The position numbers and the translations under genes are program-made. 64,000 nucleotides of DNA from Hymenopellis radicata (Eukaryota; Basidiomycota; Agaricomycetes; Agaricales; Physalacriaceae): assembly GCA_015501595.1 (NCBI GenBank), contig JADNRX010000010.1, positions 372,001-436,000 on the forward strand. Reading direction: 5' to 3'. Positions 46,158-57,115 of the stretch are shown piece by piece (position 1 is the first letter of the stretch; every line of letters starts with the position of its first letter). The notes below the pieces were generated by a model. That model made no database searches, had not been told where the DNA came from, and worked only from the letters and a program-made list of their open reading frames with translations.

Positions 46158-48227
46158 TTAATATTCCATCGACCTCTCAATCATCCTTGTCAAATGCATC
46201 CTTCCATCTTCGCCCACGAAGTTGCCGATACCAGGAGCCAGGTCCAGCACACGCCGTTGCGGAAGCGTTCCCTCCACCAATCGTTCGATATCTGCCGAAG
46301 TATACCTGAGACGCGTCAACACCTATACGATAATTAACAAAGTTGAAAACACCTACCCGACGGCTTTCAGTCCCCGAGGAACGCCGAGACCATCAAGGAA
46401 GCGAGCGATGGCTTCATAAAGGTGAAGTCCAATATCTGAATCTGGGATGGAAGCAATCGATGGATCAGATACGGTAGTCCCTGCGAAGATTGCCAGCGCT
46501 TGACGGTGTCGGTCCGGTGATGAAGGCGCGGTGAACTGGAATACTAAGAGCGCGTTAGAACGTAGCGGTACTGCAGAACGAGACATATTACCAGCCGGTC
46601 CAGTTAGTGCAACACTAATGACTGATAAATATGAATCCCAGAGACCGAGGCGGACGACACATACCTAACACCATGTGGGATAATAGGATGGTCCAGGAGA
46701 TACCCAGGATGTTTATACTTCGGCCCCTTCTTGTTGAGGCCTGAGATCTGCAGGAGACTCGTGAACACCCATATGATCAATTGAACATAGAGCAACGCAC
46801 AGGATAACTCATTCCATGACACAAATGCACGCCTGCATTACCGAATCCAATACCAGCGAATGAAGCAGCCAACCTGCACTGTACGTCAGTATCCCATACG
46901 ATAGACGATGGTAGACTTACAGCATCTGTCTTCTAGCCTCCTCGTCTTCGACGTTCTTGGCGACGCGAGGCAGATATTTCACGGTGGTCTGTAAAGCCCA
47001 TAGAGAGAAGATATCTGCGACGGGGTTGCTTCCTTGATATGCTGGTCGAAGGATGGGGTTTGCCGGCCGCGGTGTACGTTCCGTATACCTGAGGCATTAT
47101 GAGAAGATGATAATTGATAGGAATAAAGAGACGTGCGGAATAGCAGTGTAGCTTTCCATACTATGGAACAAGACGTCGAGACCGGCACTGATGTGTACCT
47201 CTCTCGGACACGATTCCGTGTTCATAGTGTCCTTCGCTGCTGTGTCAGCTTGAGCACAAAGTCGATGCGGGTACATACCACTATCCCGAGGATTGGTTTC
47301 AGAGCGCGACTTGCTATGCCAGTCTTGAATGACTTGGACGTGATATCAACGATAGCCGCCCCGGTCGTTTCAGAGCCTGTACCAGCAGTTGTGGGAATAG
47401 CTATCAATGGTCGGAGCTTGTCAGATATAGGGAGGCCTTTGCCCACTGGGGCGTTGATGAAGTCCATAAGATCGGCATCCTTGTATACCGTGAACCTGGG
47501 ACGCGTCAAAAACAAGTCGGGCGAGCATCTAAGGATCATACAAGTTGGCAGCCTTTGCAGTGTCAATGACACTTCCGCCTCCGACGCTGAACGACAGTCA
47601 GCATTTACTGAAGGACCTGGTTTAATCAACATACGCCAAGAAGTGACTAAAGTCGTGTTTGCGGGCCCAAGCAATGGCATCGCGCCAGCTGTCCTCAGTA
47701 GGCTCGGCTACGACTCTATCGTACACCTCAAAAGGCAGGTCTTGCTGCGCTTGTAAAGAGTCCAACGCCTACAACCATCCGAGTAAGTATCAGTGGATAG
47801 TTCGGCCGACCCGGCCGGCACAACGCACTGTCTTCATCGGTCGCAGACGCGCAATGACGGGGTCCGTGAAGACGCCGACCTATTTCGAGATGAGTGCACG
47901 ACTCAACGCATTCAACGTTTGTCCGACCTTGGTCGCCTTCAAGTTCTTGAGATCCATGCCAACTTCTCTCGTTACTCCATCTCCGAATCGTAGATTCGAC
48001 GCAGCGACCTAGGTGATATAAGCAAGCGTAGCGAATATGGGTAGCGGACAACAGACCTCGAATGCATACTCCTTCTCGACGTGGTTCACAGGCGTCGCCA
48101 GTCTCCGGAGCTGGTTGACTGCGTGGTGGCTGCCAAGAGGTCCAGCGCTACCGCACCCGTGACACGGACAGGCCGAGTGCTGCGATGCGTTGATGAGGCG
48201 GAGAATCGAGTTTCTGCTGGCAGACAT
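46158..48227 (-). CDS. Mitochondrial iron-containing alcohol dehydrogenase (hydroxyacid-oxoacid transhydrogenase type)
   Basis: ATG at 48227; the N terminus ([25 protein letters not shown]) looks like a mitochondrial presequence. Family III ADH landmarks: [34 protein letters not shown], the NAD loop [29 protein letters not shown], and the metal-binding His region [18 protein letters not shown]-terminal blocks [37 protein letters not shown] and [13 protein letters not shown] follow. The GPKYKHPGY stretch is typical of ADHFE1-type enzymes, which oxidise 4-hydroxybutyrate with 2-oxoglutarate as acceptor. About ten introns. Divergent from the first EXPERA gene (289 bp apart). Confidence 0.87.
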
Positions 48228-48516
48228 ACTCAGTGAGAGCGTAAGAGAACAAACCAACTGAGTTCATATAAATGCGGGGAAAGCGGCACGTGGGGGAGGC
48301 AGGTGATCTTGAGAGTAAAGCCGAACTGGCCGAAGGACTTTGTTTATTCCAAGCCGTTCCTATGCTTACTGTACGCGTCCATGGGAAAGGGAGGACGCGA
48401 TATCAATACACTGAACTGCCAATCTGAACACTTGACTGTTGAATGGACTGACCATTTCGCCCAGTCGCGGTAATTCAGTAACGCTACAGGCGCATACTCT
48501 CTTCACTCTCACCGTC

Positions 48517-49193
48517 ATGTCCAGCCGCATTCCCCTTTCGTCGCGTCCTTTAGACTTGCTCTATTTCTCTTTCTTCATCGCAAGTCTCGTGGACATTATT
48601 GTCTTGGATTAAATTTAACGTCCAGTTGCAGATGCATATCCCCGCGTCACTCCTAGTGGACCTGCAGGCCCTCCTGTATCCAAACACATACCTGCCATCG
48701 TTACCAGAGTGGTATACTGGGTACTCTGCCGACCCTCTTATACGCGGCGCTATGCTCAAAGAATCCCAACTTGTTTGGTTCAACTGCTTCCTCTATGTTG
48801 AAATGTACGTCTACCCCCAGCCTGCCAGCCGCTCTGACGCCAATGACAGGATATTTCAACTTCCTGTCTTTGTCATCGGTGCTCTGGGATTATGGAAGGG
48901 CAAGTCGACGCGTCGTTCACCCGTATTTCCAACTCATCCATGAACACACAGGTTCAAAGTCGATTTACGTCCTCCTGCTCGCCTATGCGGCATCTACAGC
49001 GACCACTACCCTTCCATGCATCGCATTTGTGATTCACCGCTCCGATTCCTTAACTACCGAGCAGCTGGTTATGCTACTCTCAAGCTATATACCCTTTTTC
49101 TTGTTACCCTTCGCTATGGCTGTAGATATGGCCTTGAGGCTGCAGAATATCGTTCAAACTTCTTTGAGTAAAGTTACAACTAAAATTGAGTAG
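48517..49193 (+). CDS. EXPERA-domain membrane protein, TMEM97-like, copy 1
   Basis: ATG at 48517. Four helices: RPLDLLYFSFFIASL (helix 1, across an intron to HIPASLLVDLQALL), WFNCFLYVEM, FQLPVFVIGALGLWKG, and IYVLLLAYAASTATTTLPC, then LLSSYIPFFLLPFAMAVDMA. The pattern RPLD at the start, W/F-rich helix 2 and FQLPxF matches EXPERA proteins (sigma-2 receptor/TMEM97, EBP, TM6SF), ER proteins handling sterols. The third intron has a GC donor (GCAAGT at 48900). A close tandem copy follows 87 bp downstream. Confidence 0.83.
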
Positions 49194-49279
49194 ATCCTGA
49201 ACGTATGAATTGTTGTAAATACAACATCATGTTACGAGCACTTTTAAGAAGCGACGAACGCGGGTTGTCTCTTACCACC

Positions 49280-49965
49280 ATGTCCTATCAGGCAACACGT
49301 GTCCCACTCACTTCTCGGCCCCTGGACCTCGTGTATTTCACGTTCTTCTTGGTATGAATGTCTTCATGCAACTACGGTATATCAATTGACCCTCCAACGA
49401 CTGCTAGTGGCACCTCGTCGCGTCTTTTGCGGTCGACTTCCAAGCACTATTCTATCCTCACACCTGGCTTCCTTCACTCCCGAGTACTACATCAGCTTTT
49501 CGAATGATCCTCTCATTGGAGGCGCGATGCGGAAAGAGAATAACCTCACCTGGTTCATCTGTTTTCTTGCCATTGAATTGTACGACTTGGTTTGGTACCC
49601 GTTACTGTTAGTTTTTCTAAAAAAAGGCTTACAGTCTTTTCCAACTCCCCGTATTCGTTCTGGGCATGATTGCTCTTTGGAAAGGTATGTCGCGCGCTAC
49701 AGGACTTTTGGGAATATTGACAATGGCACGGGTACTAGATTCGAAGTCGATCTATGTGCTCCTTCTGGTTTACGCGTCTTCTACTGTCACGACAACGCTT
49801 CCCTGCCTTGTTCACATTGTGCAACACGACGCCCTCAGCACTGTGCAACGTACCATCATACTGTCGGGTTATGTCCCGTTCTCTCTGGTGCCTCTCGGCA
49901 TGGCTGTGGATATGGGATACCGTATCACCCATTCTTTCACAAAGACAAGTTTGAAGCACGATTAA
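49280..49965 (+). CDS. EXPERA-domain membrane protein, TMEM97-like, copy 2, frameshifted as given
   Basis: ATG at 49280 (MSYQATRVPLTSRPLDLVYF). Exons parallel copy 1: WHLVASFAVDFQALFYPHTW, EYYISFSNDPLIGGAMRKE, WFICFLAIEL, LFQLPVFVLGMIALWK, SKSIYVLLLVYASSTVTTTL, ending SLKHD. Introns lie at the same places; here the third intron has a normal GT donor. The C run at 49479-49481 is one base short between LPSLP and EYYIS when compared with copy 1, so the frame is broken as given. Either an assembly error or a recent null duplicate. Confidence 0.75.
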
Positions 49966-50112
49966 TCGTCAATAGTACGACATGTTTGGACGTATTCAGT
50001 GTCACCGAATGTCGTATTTGAGGAGCATGTTGCTGTTAGCACTTGAAAAGGTATCGACAACCTTCTAATGTACATGTGTGAGTATAAAGTTACGATAAAA
50101 AGCATCCAAGTT

Positions 50113-50861
50113 TCAGTCACAGCGCGATTCCTCCTTGATTTTCTCAAGGTGGCTGCGTATTCCCTTCCTCCTTCCCTCTGCTTCCTCTTCCGCCTCTATT
50201 CTAACTTCTGAGTAGCTCTTGACAGCATTTAGATGTCTCGTATGTGTAGCTGATAAGGCAACAAGAAGAATCCTGGAACGAGTCCAAAGGCCAAAGCCTA
50301 GCAGCAGCCCTAAGAACGAATGCAATGCCATGCTATGCAAGTGGAACATACCACAACTCCAAACGTCAAAATCATACGATCCTTCCACCGGTCATCAGCA
50401 TTCGACTCCCACTCGTACCTTGGAGGGTTCGTATACTGCCGCTGGCGGTACATCCGCGCTCTCTCGCGCGCGCGCTGGCGCTTGGCAAGTTCCTCAGCAT
50501 ATACCCCAAAGTCCGGATAGCCTCTCGAGCCCAAACTCGGAGTCTTCCCCGTCAGCTGGTCATACGCCGACACAATCGCCTGGAAGCGTACGGTGCGATC
50601 GGCAGAAGACAGCGCGCGGCAGGCTGGCGAGTCGGGATGGTATACTCGGACGAGATCGTAGTCTAAGTTGTGTTAGAGAGGGAATCTGTTGGTTGGAGAC
50701 ATACATCGGCGTTTGATGTCCTGCTGGGAGGCGTTGAGCGGGAGGTGGAATATTTGGTGCGGAGTGGGTTGAGCGTGGGAGGGGAATGGAAAGCCGTGAG
50801 CAGACGAGGAGGCGCATCTCATGTGAATAAGTATTGGGCCAGCTAGGCGGTTTAATGGCAT
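50113..50861 (-). CDS. J-domain (DnaJ-type) protein, probably mitochondrial
   Basis: Start chosen at 50861 (MPLNRLAGPILIHMRCASSS), which looks like a mitochondrial presequence; an upstream in-frame ATG at 50939 is possible. The J domain covers HQIFHLPLNASQQDIKRR and, after an intron, YDLVRVYHPD with the HPD motif that stimulates Hsp70 ATPase, then FQAIVSAYDQLTGK. A basic Arg-rich linker (RQRARERARMYRQRQY) precedes a C-terminal hydrophobic segment (SFLGLLLGFGLW) and a charged tail ending EESRCD. One J domain and one membrane segment resemble DNAJC-type inner-membrane proteins. Partner not readable. Confidence 0.78.
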
Positions 50862-51369
50862 TGTGACATGGAGGTTATCGGGAGGGGTGGGTTCGGAGCT
50901 GCGGGCCGACTGCGTTGCCAAACTTGGTCTGCTCGTCATGATTTGCGATGAAGGGAGGCTATCGATTCTTGACTCTGAGAGATGGACTAGAATCAGTGTT
51001 TCCTTGTTCCCCGCACACCTTCTCGAGTGGTGTACCTCACTGAATAATTGGCCTCAATATGTAATACAGAGTGGTCTGCTTTGTGTCAGGAGGATGATGA
51101 TCTTGAAGATAGACGCGTCGCTCGATGTATCATTACAGGCTGAGTGAGCTTATCGCTCGACCAATATCCTCAAGACAAAGTAAAGCAAGCAATTTCAAAT
51201 GCAAAGCGCGCACGATCTGGAGACAGCACCGGCATCCGCCGAATGTGTTGCGGCCGAAAGCGGCAGCTGTACAGTTTATATCATCATTTCTCACGAGGCT
51301 CAGGACGAGTTGCCTCCGTGAAATCTCTCCGTGCAGTAGCCGAGTACACCACACCCGCAACTCTTCAAG
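50862..51369. other. Divergent intergenic region between the J-domain gene and RPL43
   Basis: Holds both promoters. No TATA box or other motif was confidently seen. An overlapping rightward frame at 50863-51147 is probably chance. Confidence 0.4.
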
Positions 51370-51856
51370 ATGGTACGCCTGCTGACCTCATCGTATCCGT
51401 AATGCTAACCGCCATGCTCTCAGACAAAACGCACCAAGAAAGTCGGCATCACCGGTAAATACGGTACTGTGAGTGGGACACTGGACGATGGACGAATCGG
51501 CGGCTAAATACTGGCTGGACAGCGTTACGGTGCCTCCCTGCGAAAGCAGGTCAAAAAGATGGAAATATCGCAGCACGCACGGTACACCTGCACATTCTGT
51601 GGCAAGGTAAAAATGGAGCCGTGTGGTGGATGAGAGCTGATCGCGGTTGTTTGCAGGACACCGTAAAACGGACGGCTGTCGGTATCTGGAACTGCAGCGC
51701 ATGCAGAAAGGTCATCGCGGGCGGTGCATGGACTGTGTCGACAACGGCAGCGGCCACTGTACGGAGGTATGGCTTTCTTTACCTTGACTTGTGCGACTGT
51801 ATACTTAGTTCTGATGCAGCACTGTTCGTCGTCTGCGGGAGATCACCGAGGCCTAG
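51370..51856 (+). CDS. RPL43: 60S ribosomal protein L43 (eL43/L37a)
   Basis: Five exons. The first contains only the ATG (51370-51372), followed by an intron. Then [35 protein letters not shown], the zinc knuckle [26 protein letters not shown], and a final exon RRLREITEA with stop at 51854-51856. Length of about 92 residues fits the family. All splice junctions read in frame, unlike several neighbours. Confidence 0.95.
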
Positions 51857-52047
51857 ACTGTGTTTTTGTCATCTTTCTCTGTATGTTCGTATGCCCATGA
51901 ATCCAATACTATGAACGGCGAGCATTGTACCAAGTATTAGCGTGACTTGAGAGAATAATAATACCTGCCAAATACGGCCTTGGTGGTTACATGCGGCTGC
52001 AGCATGCCCTCATCACCAACCACAACAACATGGAATAGTTGACAAAC

Positions 52048-55000
52048 ATGTCCACCACGCCTGTGCATTCCCATCCACTGTCGCCTGCAGACATCCCTTC
52101 GCGCTCCAGCAGAAGTTCCAGGGCCTCGCGTGAGCCAGAATCCCGCCCAGCCGCCAACTACTTCACCCTCAAAGCTCAGCAGGAACGAGACGTTGCCTGG
52201 GATGGGAGCGTCCGCGGCTATCGCAAGGCAGACCGCCTCAAGTCGGCCGACGTCTTTCTCGACCCAGCCCGGGCGTCATCCGCGCCGCCAGAGAGCAGCT
52301 CCCCGCGAATCGCACCGCTCATCGTCGTAGCCTCGTCAGCGACTCCGCCGACGACACCGAGCCGGAACCGGGATGCCCACACTGATATTACTACGGATCC
52401 ACTGACAGCGCAGGTCGTGGCTACTCGATGGCACGAGTACTCTGACGAGGCGATCCAGACTGCCGTATCCAATCTATCCATGTCCGACTCTCCTGCTGTG
52501 TCGAGCAACCCGTACCACGCCGCGCTCCGCACGCTGTCGCTGGCGTTGAGCAAGTTGTCGCGCGCTAGGACGGAGCTCGAGGAGCAGCGCAGGACATTGC
52601 AGGAACGCGAGGATGAGAGGCGGCAACGGGCAGACGAGGTTATACACGAGCTCCCCGCTGCTGAAAGAGATGTTGCCCAGCGCGTCATTCACTCTATATT
52701 CACTGATGAGGAGCATCACAAGGTGTTGCGGCAGCGCAAGCAGAGCTTTATGGTGCTTTTATTTAGTCCTGACTTATCCACTCTACTAACTGTGATCTAC
52801 TAGTCGCTGACCGAGTCACTTTCTGAGGCGATATCAGACGAAGTTCCGTTGTCTCGTAGCGTGCCAGAGGAGGTCATGACACCTATTGCTTCGGCAACAG
52901 ATTTGTCGACTAGTACTCACGACCGCGACGCGACCATTGTTCCGTCTGACAGTTGCGAGGATGCGCTTTCGATCACATCTAGAGATGACTCTCCTGCACC
53001 CTCTTCCCAGCCCAGTTCCGATAAAAGTTCAAACTCCCTTGGAGAGTGGATGGGAACATGGTGGCGACCACCCAGTCGAACGCGGACACGGACGGTATCT
53101 CAAGCGGACGCACCTTCCACCCCTGCCCGCCAGAAACACCAGCGACGCGCGGCCAAAAGTGTATTCGGAACGTTGGGAATATCCATTCTCAATCCCGTCC
53201 CTCCGCCAAAAGAAAGTTCGGCAGAGGTTGAGAACGTTTTCGACGATGCAGCGTCAACCATGTCCAATCATACCACGTATACTACTGCATCTGCAGCGGT
53301 TTCGACGTTATCCTCAGCTGTACCGTTTTCCCCTGTCATCCCTCCAGTTCAAGTAACCACGACGCTCGACACGCCGCCTTCATCGATACAAGAGTCCATG
53401 GCGGGGATGCAAGGATCTTCATTACGTGCGATTGCCAACGCCACTCGGGTGATGACCTCTGATCCTGCGAGCATACTGAATGACCAAGGGAGGGAGACTG
53501 GCCCACTGGTAGCGCGCCTAGCATTGGAATTGATAAAGAATGCGCGGGATGAGGGCATTGTGTTCCGGGAACACAAGGAGCGGAAGGCTAAACCCGAGGC
53601 ACCTCAGGAAAAGGTTACGGCGACCATTACTCACATCCAGGGTGAAGCAGCGGACACTCTGCGTGCTCTGGGTGAGACTAGTACGAAAAAGACACGGAAG
53701 CAGAGAAAGGGCGCGTCATTCTCGATACCGCAAGCATTTTCATCGCCAATGTTTGGCTCGTTCCTCTCACAGCGCAAGCCTGTTGCAGAGAAGAAGGAAA
53801 CTACACCGCTGCCTTCTACTGTTCTAGAGTCCATTATCCCGACACCGCTAAACCACCCACGCACCACCTTGGGCGGTTTTACGCTCCCTTGACTTCTCGA
53901 AACTTTCATTTCTCCCTCCAGCAGACTTCAACGTCTTCGATATCAGTGGGCGGCCTAACCGATCGTTATGGGTTCATGTATGACGTGTCGTTGTACGATG
54001 TGCTTCTACTGACGCGTGCGCGCGAATGTGGGAATACGGCGCCTGCGTGCTTGACGGGCGTGCGCATAGCCGATCGCGAAGAAAACAACAATTGGCCTGA
54101 AGAGGACGGACATGACGCTGGGAAGGAAGTGGAAATTGTCAAGGGGGAGTGCGACTGCGAAGAGGTGGAGGTCACGCTGGGGAAGGGCTCTACGGCGATT
54201 CTGAGTGTCAACGCGAACACGCCACGACATGGGTGTGCGCGGACGGTGCGGAGGCTTTTAGATGGGCTGCTTAAGATACACGATGGGCGGCAGGCTGCGA
54301 GGAAGAAGGAGTGGGATGCGTTTCTGAAGCCGTCTTCTGAAGATAGCGAGGATTTTGTGGGGTTGGCTGGCTTGTGTGCTTCGGACAGGAAGGAGTTTAA
54401 TCGGCTGGTGCGTGTTGGTATACCCCTCGCTTATAGAGGCAAAGTCTGGTTGGAGTGTAGCGGTGCGCTGGAGATGCGTGAGCCTGGTGTGTTTGCTGAG
54501 CTGCTTCAGGGCAAGAGCGAGAGTGAAGGGGAGATTGAGAAGGATGTGGGACGGACGATGCCGCTCAATGTCTTTTTCGCTGGGGAAGGCGCTGGTGTGG
54601 ACAAGCTCCGGCGTGTGTTGAGAGCGTATTCGAGGTATGTTTTACGCGATTTACCATCGGTCTTTGCTCAGCTTTCTTTAGTCGCAACGAAAAGGTGGGA
54701 TATTGTCAAGGCATGAACTTGGTGACATCTACACTCTTACTCGTTTACGGTGACGAGGAAGAAGCTTTCTGGGTACTATCAGCAATCGTCGAGCGTCTTC
54801 TCCCGGCCGACTTTTTTTCACCGTCCCTCCTGCCATCTCGCGCGTGTCCTCTTGTCCTGCTCGAATACGTACAAGAGCATATTCCCAAATTACACACGCA
54901 CCTCGAGAACCTCGGCGTCGATCTCCCAGCGATATGCTTCTCGTGGTTCCTTTCGCTCTTCACGGACTGTCTCCCCGTTGAAACGCTGTTCCGCGTGTGG

Positions 55001-55257
55001 GATGTGTTTCTGACAGATGGGATAGATGTGCTATTTAGGATTGCGCTGGCGATTCTCAAGTCGCGGGAGCAGGAGCTGTTGGCGTGTGAGAGTGTGCCGG
55101 CGGTGTATACGGCGCTAGAGAATCTGCCGACGCGGATGTGGGAGGCGGACAAGCTTCTGCAGGCGGAGGCTGAGCTGAGGCGTCGATGGTGCATGCGGAC
55201 TTGATGCAGAAGAGGGAGGCGCATGGGAAGGCGCTGTTGCAGTTGATGGAGGGGTGA
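52048..55257 (+). CDS. TBC-domain Rab GTPase-activating protein
   Basis: ATG at 52048. A long Ser/Pro-rich N half with a coiled coil (ARTELEEQRRTLQEREDERR) and GEWMGTWWRPPSRT precedes a conserved block LTDRYGFMYDVSLYDVLLL near 53.96 kb. The TBC domain starts RVGIPLAYRGKVWLECSGAL. Both catalytic fingers are present: the Arg finger in EIEKDVGRTMP (IxxDxxR) and the Gln finger in GYCQGMN after an intron. Then LPSRACPLVLLEYVQEHIP, FSWFLSLFTDCLPVETLFRVWDVF. Known: this architecture accelerates GTP hydrolysis on Rabs. Two one-base deficits, in the C run at 53886-53888 and the G run at 55188-55189, split the frame. With the second read through, the tail continues HADLMQKREAHGKALLQLME and stops at 55255-55257. 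Confidence 0.87.
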
Positions 55258-55903
55258 TTATTATTATGGTGCTATAGATAATGGATTTTTTACGCATATC
55301 ATCGCTGTTAATAGTAGAGTTGTTGTATATACATTTATCCAAAGGGCGCAATCGAGACGTGCTGTAAGCGCCGCTGAAGCCTACCTGGTTTCCAGTTCCG
55401 AAGTGTTCCGTTCCGATATTATACGATAGGACACGTAGTTCGCGTATTTCATGTCGGACTTTGGAGATTGATGCAAGGCGAGACAGTCTAAAACTTTTGG
55501 CGAAATGCAAGTCGCGTGTGGTCGGGTGATTTCGATATAGGGTACGCCACGATCCATTTTTGGGACGCTTCTAAATATCAAGATGGATTGATGGTGTTTG
55601 AGCCTCGAATGTGTTGGTTGCTCTCGTCGTGTTCCATCGGGAGTGGTACCTCACTTACCTCCGGTATCGAGTGATCCAGAGTCAAGCACAGGAATACGAG
55701 CCTGCGGAGTAGTTGACTTGGCTGTCTTTAACTATATAGAGACCTGTGCAAATAAATGTGGCGCTGATCTACCAGATGATATGTTGCTGCGAGTGGCAAA
55801 CGTGGGTGAGACACGACGGAAGCAAACGGTGATGACCTCATTACGTCATGTGGGTAGGTACTTAAGAATAATTCAGGACAGGAGTAGTTTAGCACTTGCC
55901 ATC
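55258..55903. other. Intergenic, no gene seen
   Basis: Includes the RabGAP 3' end (an AT-rich tract near 55.26-55.34 kb) and the leader of the next gene. The open frame extends upstream to 55598 in phase with the next gene, but that part does not look like protein and I placed the start at 55904. Confidence 0.45.
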
Positions 55904-57115
55904 ATGAATCCACCTCGTCGTCTCTCTACTCGTCGCGGATCACTCTCTGCCAGTGATCCATGGGCAAAGAACACTATCGAGAATGACACGGAGACGTCAT
56001 CACGCCTGTCCATTATGCGTGTCGGGGCAGCTCCCGCCATACAGCTTAAACCTCCCCCACCAGCCCGTCTCAGCTTTGCGTCGTCCTTTTCGAAAGAGCG
56101 CGCTACTAGTCCGCGGCGGGCCTCACCATCTGTTCCCCATGCCGTCACCCCCGACGAGCTCATGGCCCTCGCGCGCCCAAATACGATAACATCACCCTTG
56201 CGCGATCCAACGTTTACTCCCCTGCCCGACGACATTCTCCTCCCCTTTATCGACCGCCCCTCCGAAGTCGGCTCGCTCATCTCATCCGCACCGTCAGCGA
56301 GGCTGTTCGCGTTGCTCCAGCTTACATTCAATGCGAGCTCTCACGCTGGTTCGGAAGATCCCGCAAAGTGGTCTTACGCCCAGCTTATTGATTGGCTCAC
56401 AAAAACCAATCGGGACACGGTGCCAGACACACTCTGGGTTGCGAATACACGTCGCTGCATCATGGCCCACTCGGAGACGATTTGGGAACGCGTTAAAGGC
56501 GCTCTCGGTGTGCCGTGCGAGCTCGACGTCGATGCGCCGCCATCCGATGACGAGCAGAATACATCAGACTTGGAGGACAGCGGTATGAAGGCTCGAGGCC
56601 ACTGGGCCGACTGGGATGCTGTTATGGATTCGCCGGTATTTGACAAGTCACCTCCCTCATCGCCGCTCATCATTGAGCCCATCTTGTCTTCTCCGTCTAC
56701 CAGTCCTTTTTTCTCGCCCACCAGTGCCAATAACGGTCTCAACGGTATTATGGAGGAGGAGGAAACCAGCGCCCCGGGAACAGCTACCGCGAATACTCCC
56801 GAGGAAGAGGGCATTTTGCCATCACAGATTCATGGTATACGCATCAGCACCTCTCTGACTCCCTCGTCCCCTGCGCCTTCTCCGACGCTTACCCGACCGG
56901 GTATGGAAACGCGTCGCCCGAGCTTTGGGAGTAGCCCAATGAGAAGTAGTCCCTCATATAGTCCCTTCCTCACTGGTCGGCGCTCACGCCCTGCTTCCAT
57001 TTCGTCCTTCTCTTCCCTCAGCCTTGGGCCGCTGGCAACTAGTGTCGAAGAGCGATCTTCGCCGCTCTTCCCCAGCAGTTTCGCCGCCCTCAAGCCCAAG
57101 ACTATGGTCAAGTAA
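55904..57115 (+). CDS. Ser/Pro-rich protein of unknown function
   Basis: Single exon. The start MNPPRRLSTRRGSLSASDPW is preferred because coding character begins there. A middle folded-looking part includes SYAQLIDWLTKTNRDTVPDT and TLWVANTRRCIMAHSETIWE; flanks are disordered with many SP and RRxS sites (RRLS, RRGS, RRPSFG) suiting basophilic kinases and 14-3-3 binding (inference). It ends FAALKPKTMVK. No family recognised; similar unannotated agaricomycete proteins are recalled only loosely. Confidence 0.65.
   Translation: MNPPRRLSTRRGSLSASDPWAKNTIENDTETSSRLSIMRVGAAPAIQLKPPPPARLSFASSFSKERATSPRRASPSVPHAVTPDELMALARPNTITSPLRDPTFTPLPDDILLPFIDRPSEVGSLISSAPSARLFALLQLTFNASSHAGSEDPAKWSYAQLIDWLTKTNRDTVPDTLWVANTRRCIMAHSETIWERVKGALGVPCELDVDAPPSDDEQNTSDLEDSGMKARGHWADWDAVMDSPVFDKSPPSSPLIIEPILSSPSTSPFFSPTSANNGLNGIMEEEETSAPGTATANTPEEEGILPSQIHGIRISTSLTPSSPAPSPTLTRPGMETRRPSFGSSPMRSSPSYSPFLTGRRSRPASISSFSSLSLGPLATSVEERSSPLFPSSFAALKPKTMVK

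Noticed and set aside
52218..52688. 156-codon minus-strand frame
   Set aside because: Antisense to the Ser-rich N half of the RabGAP; its low-complexity composition explains the long open frame.
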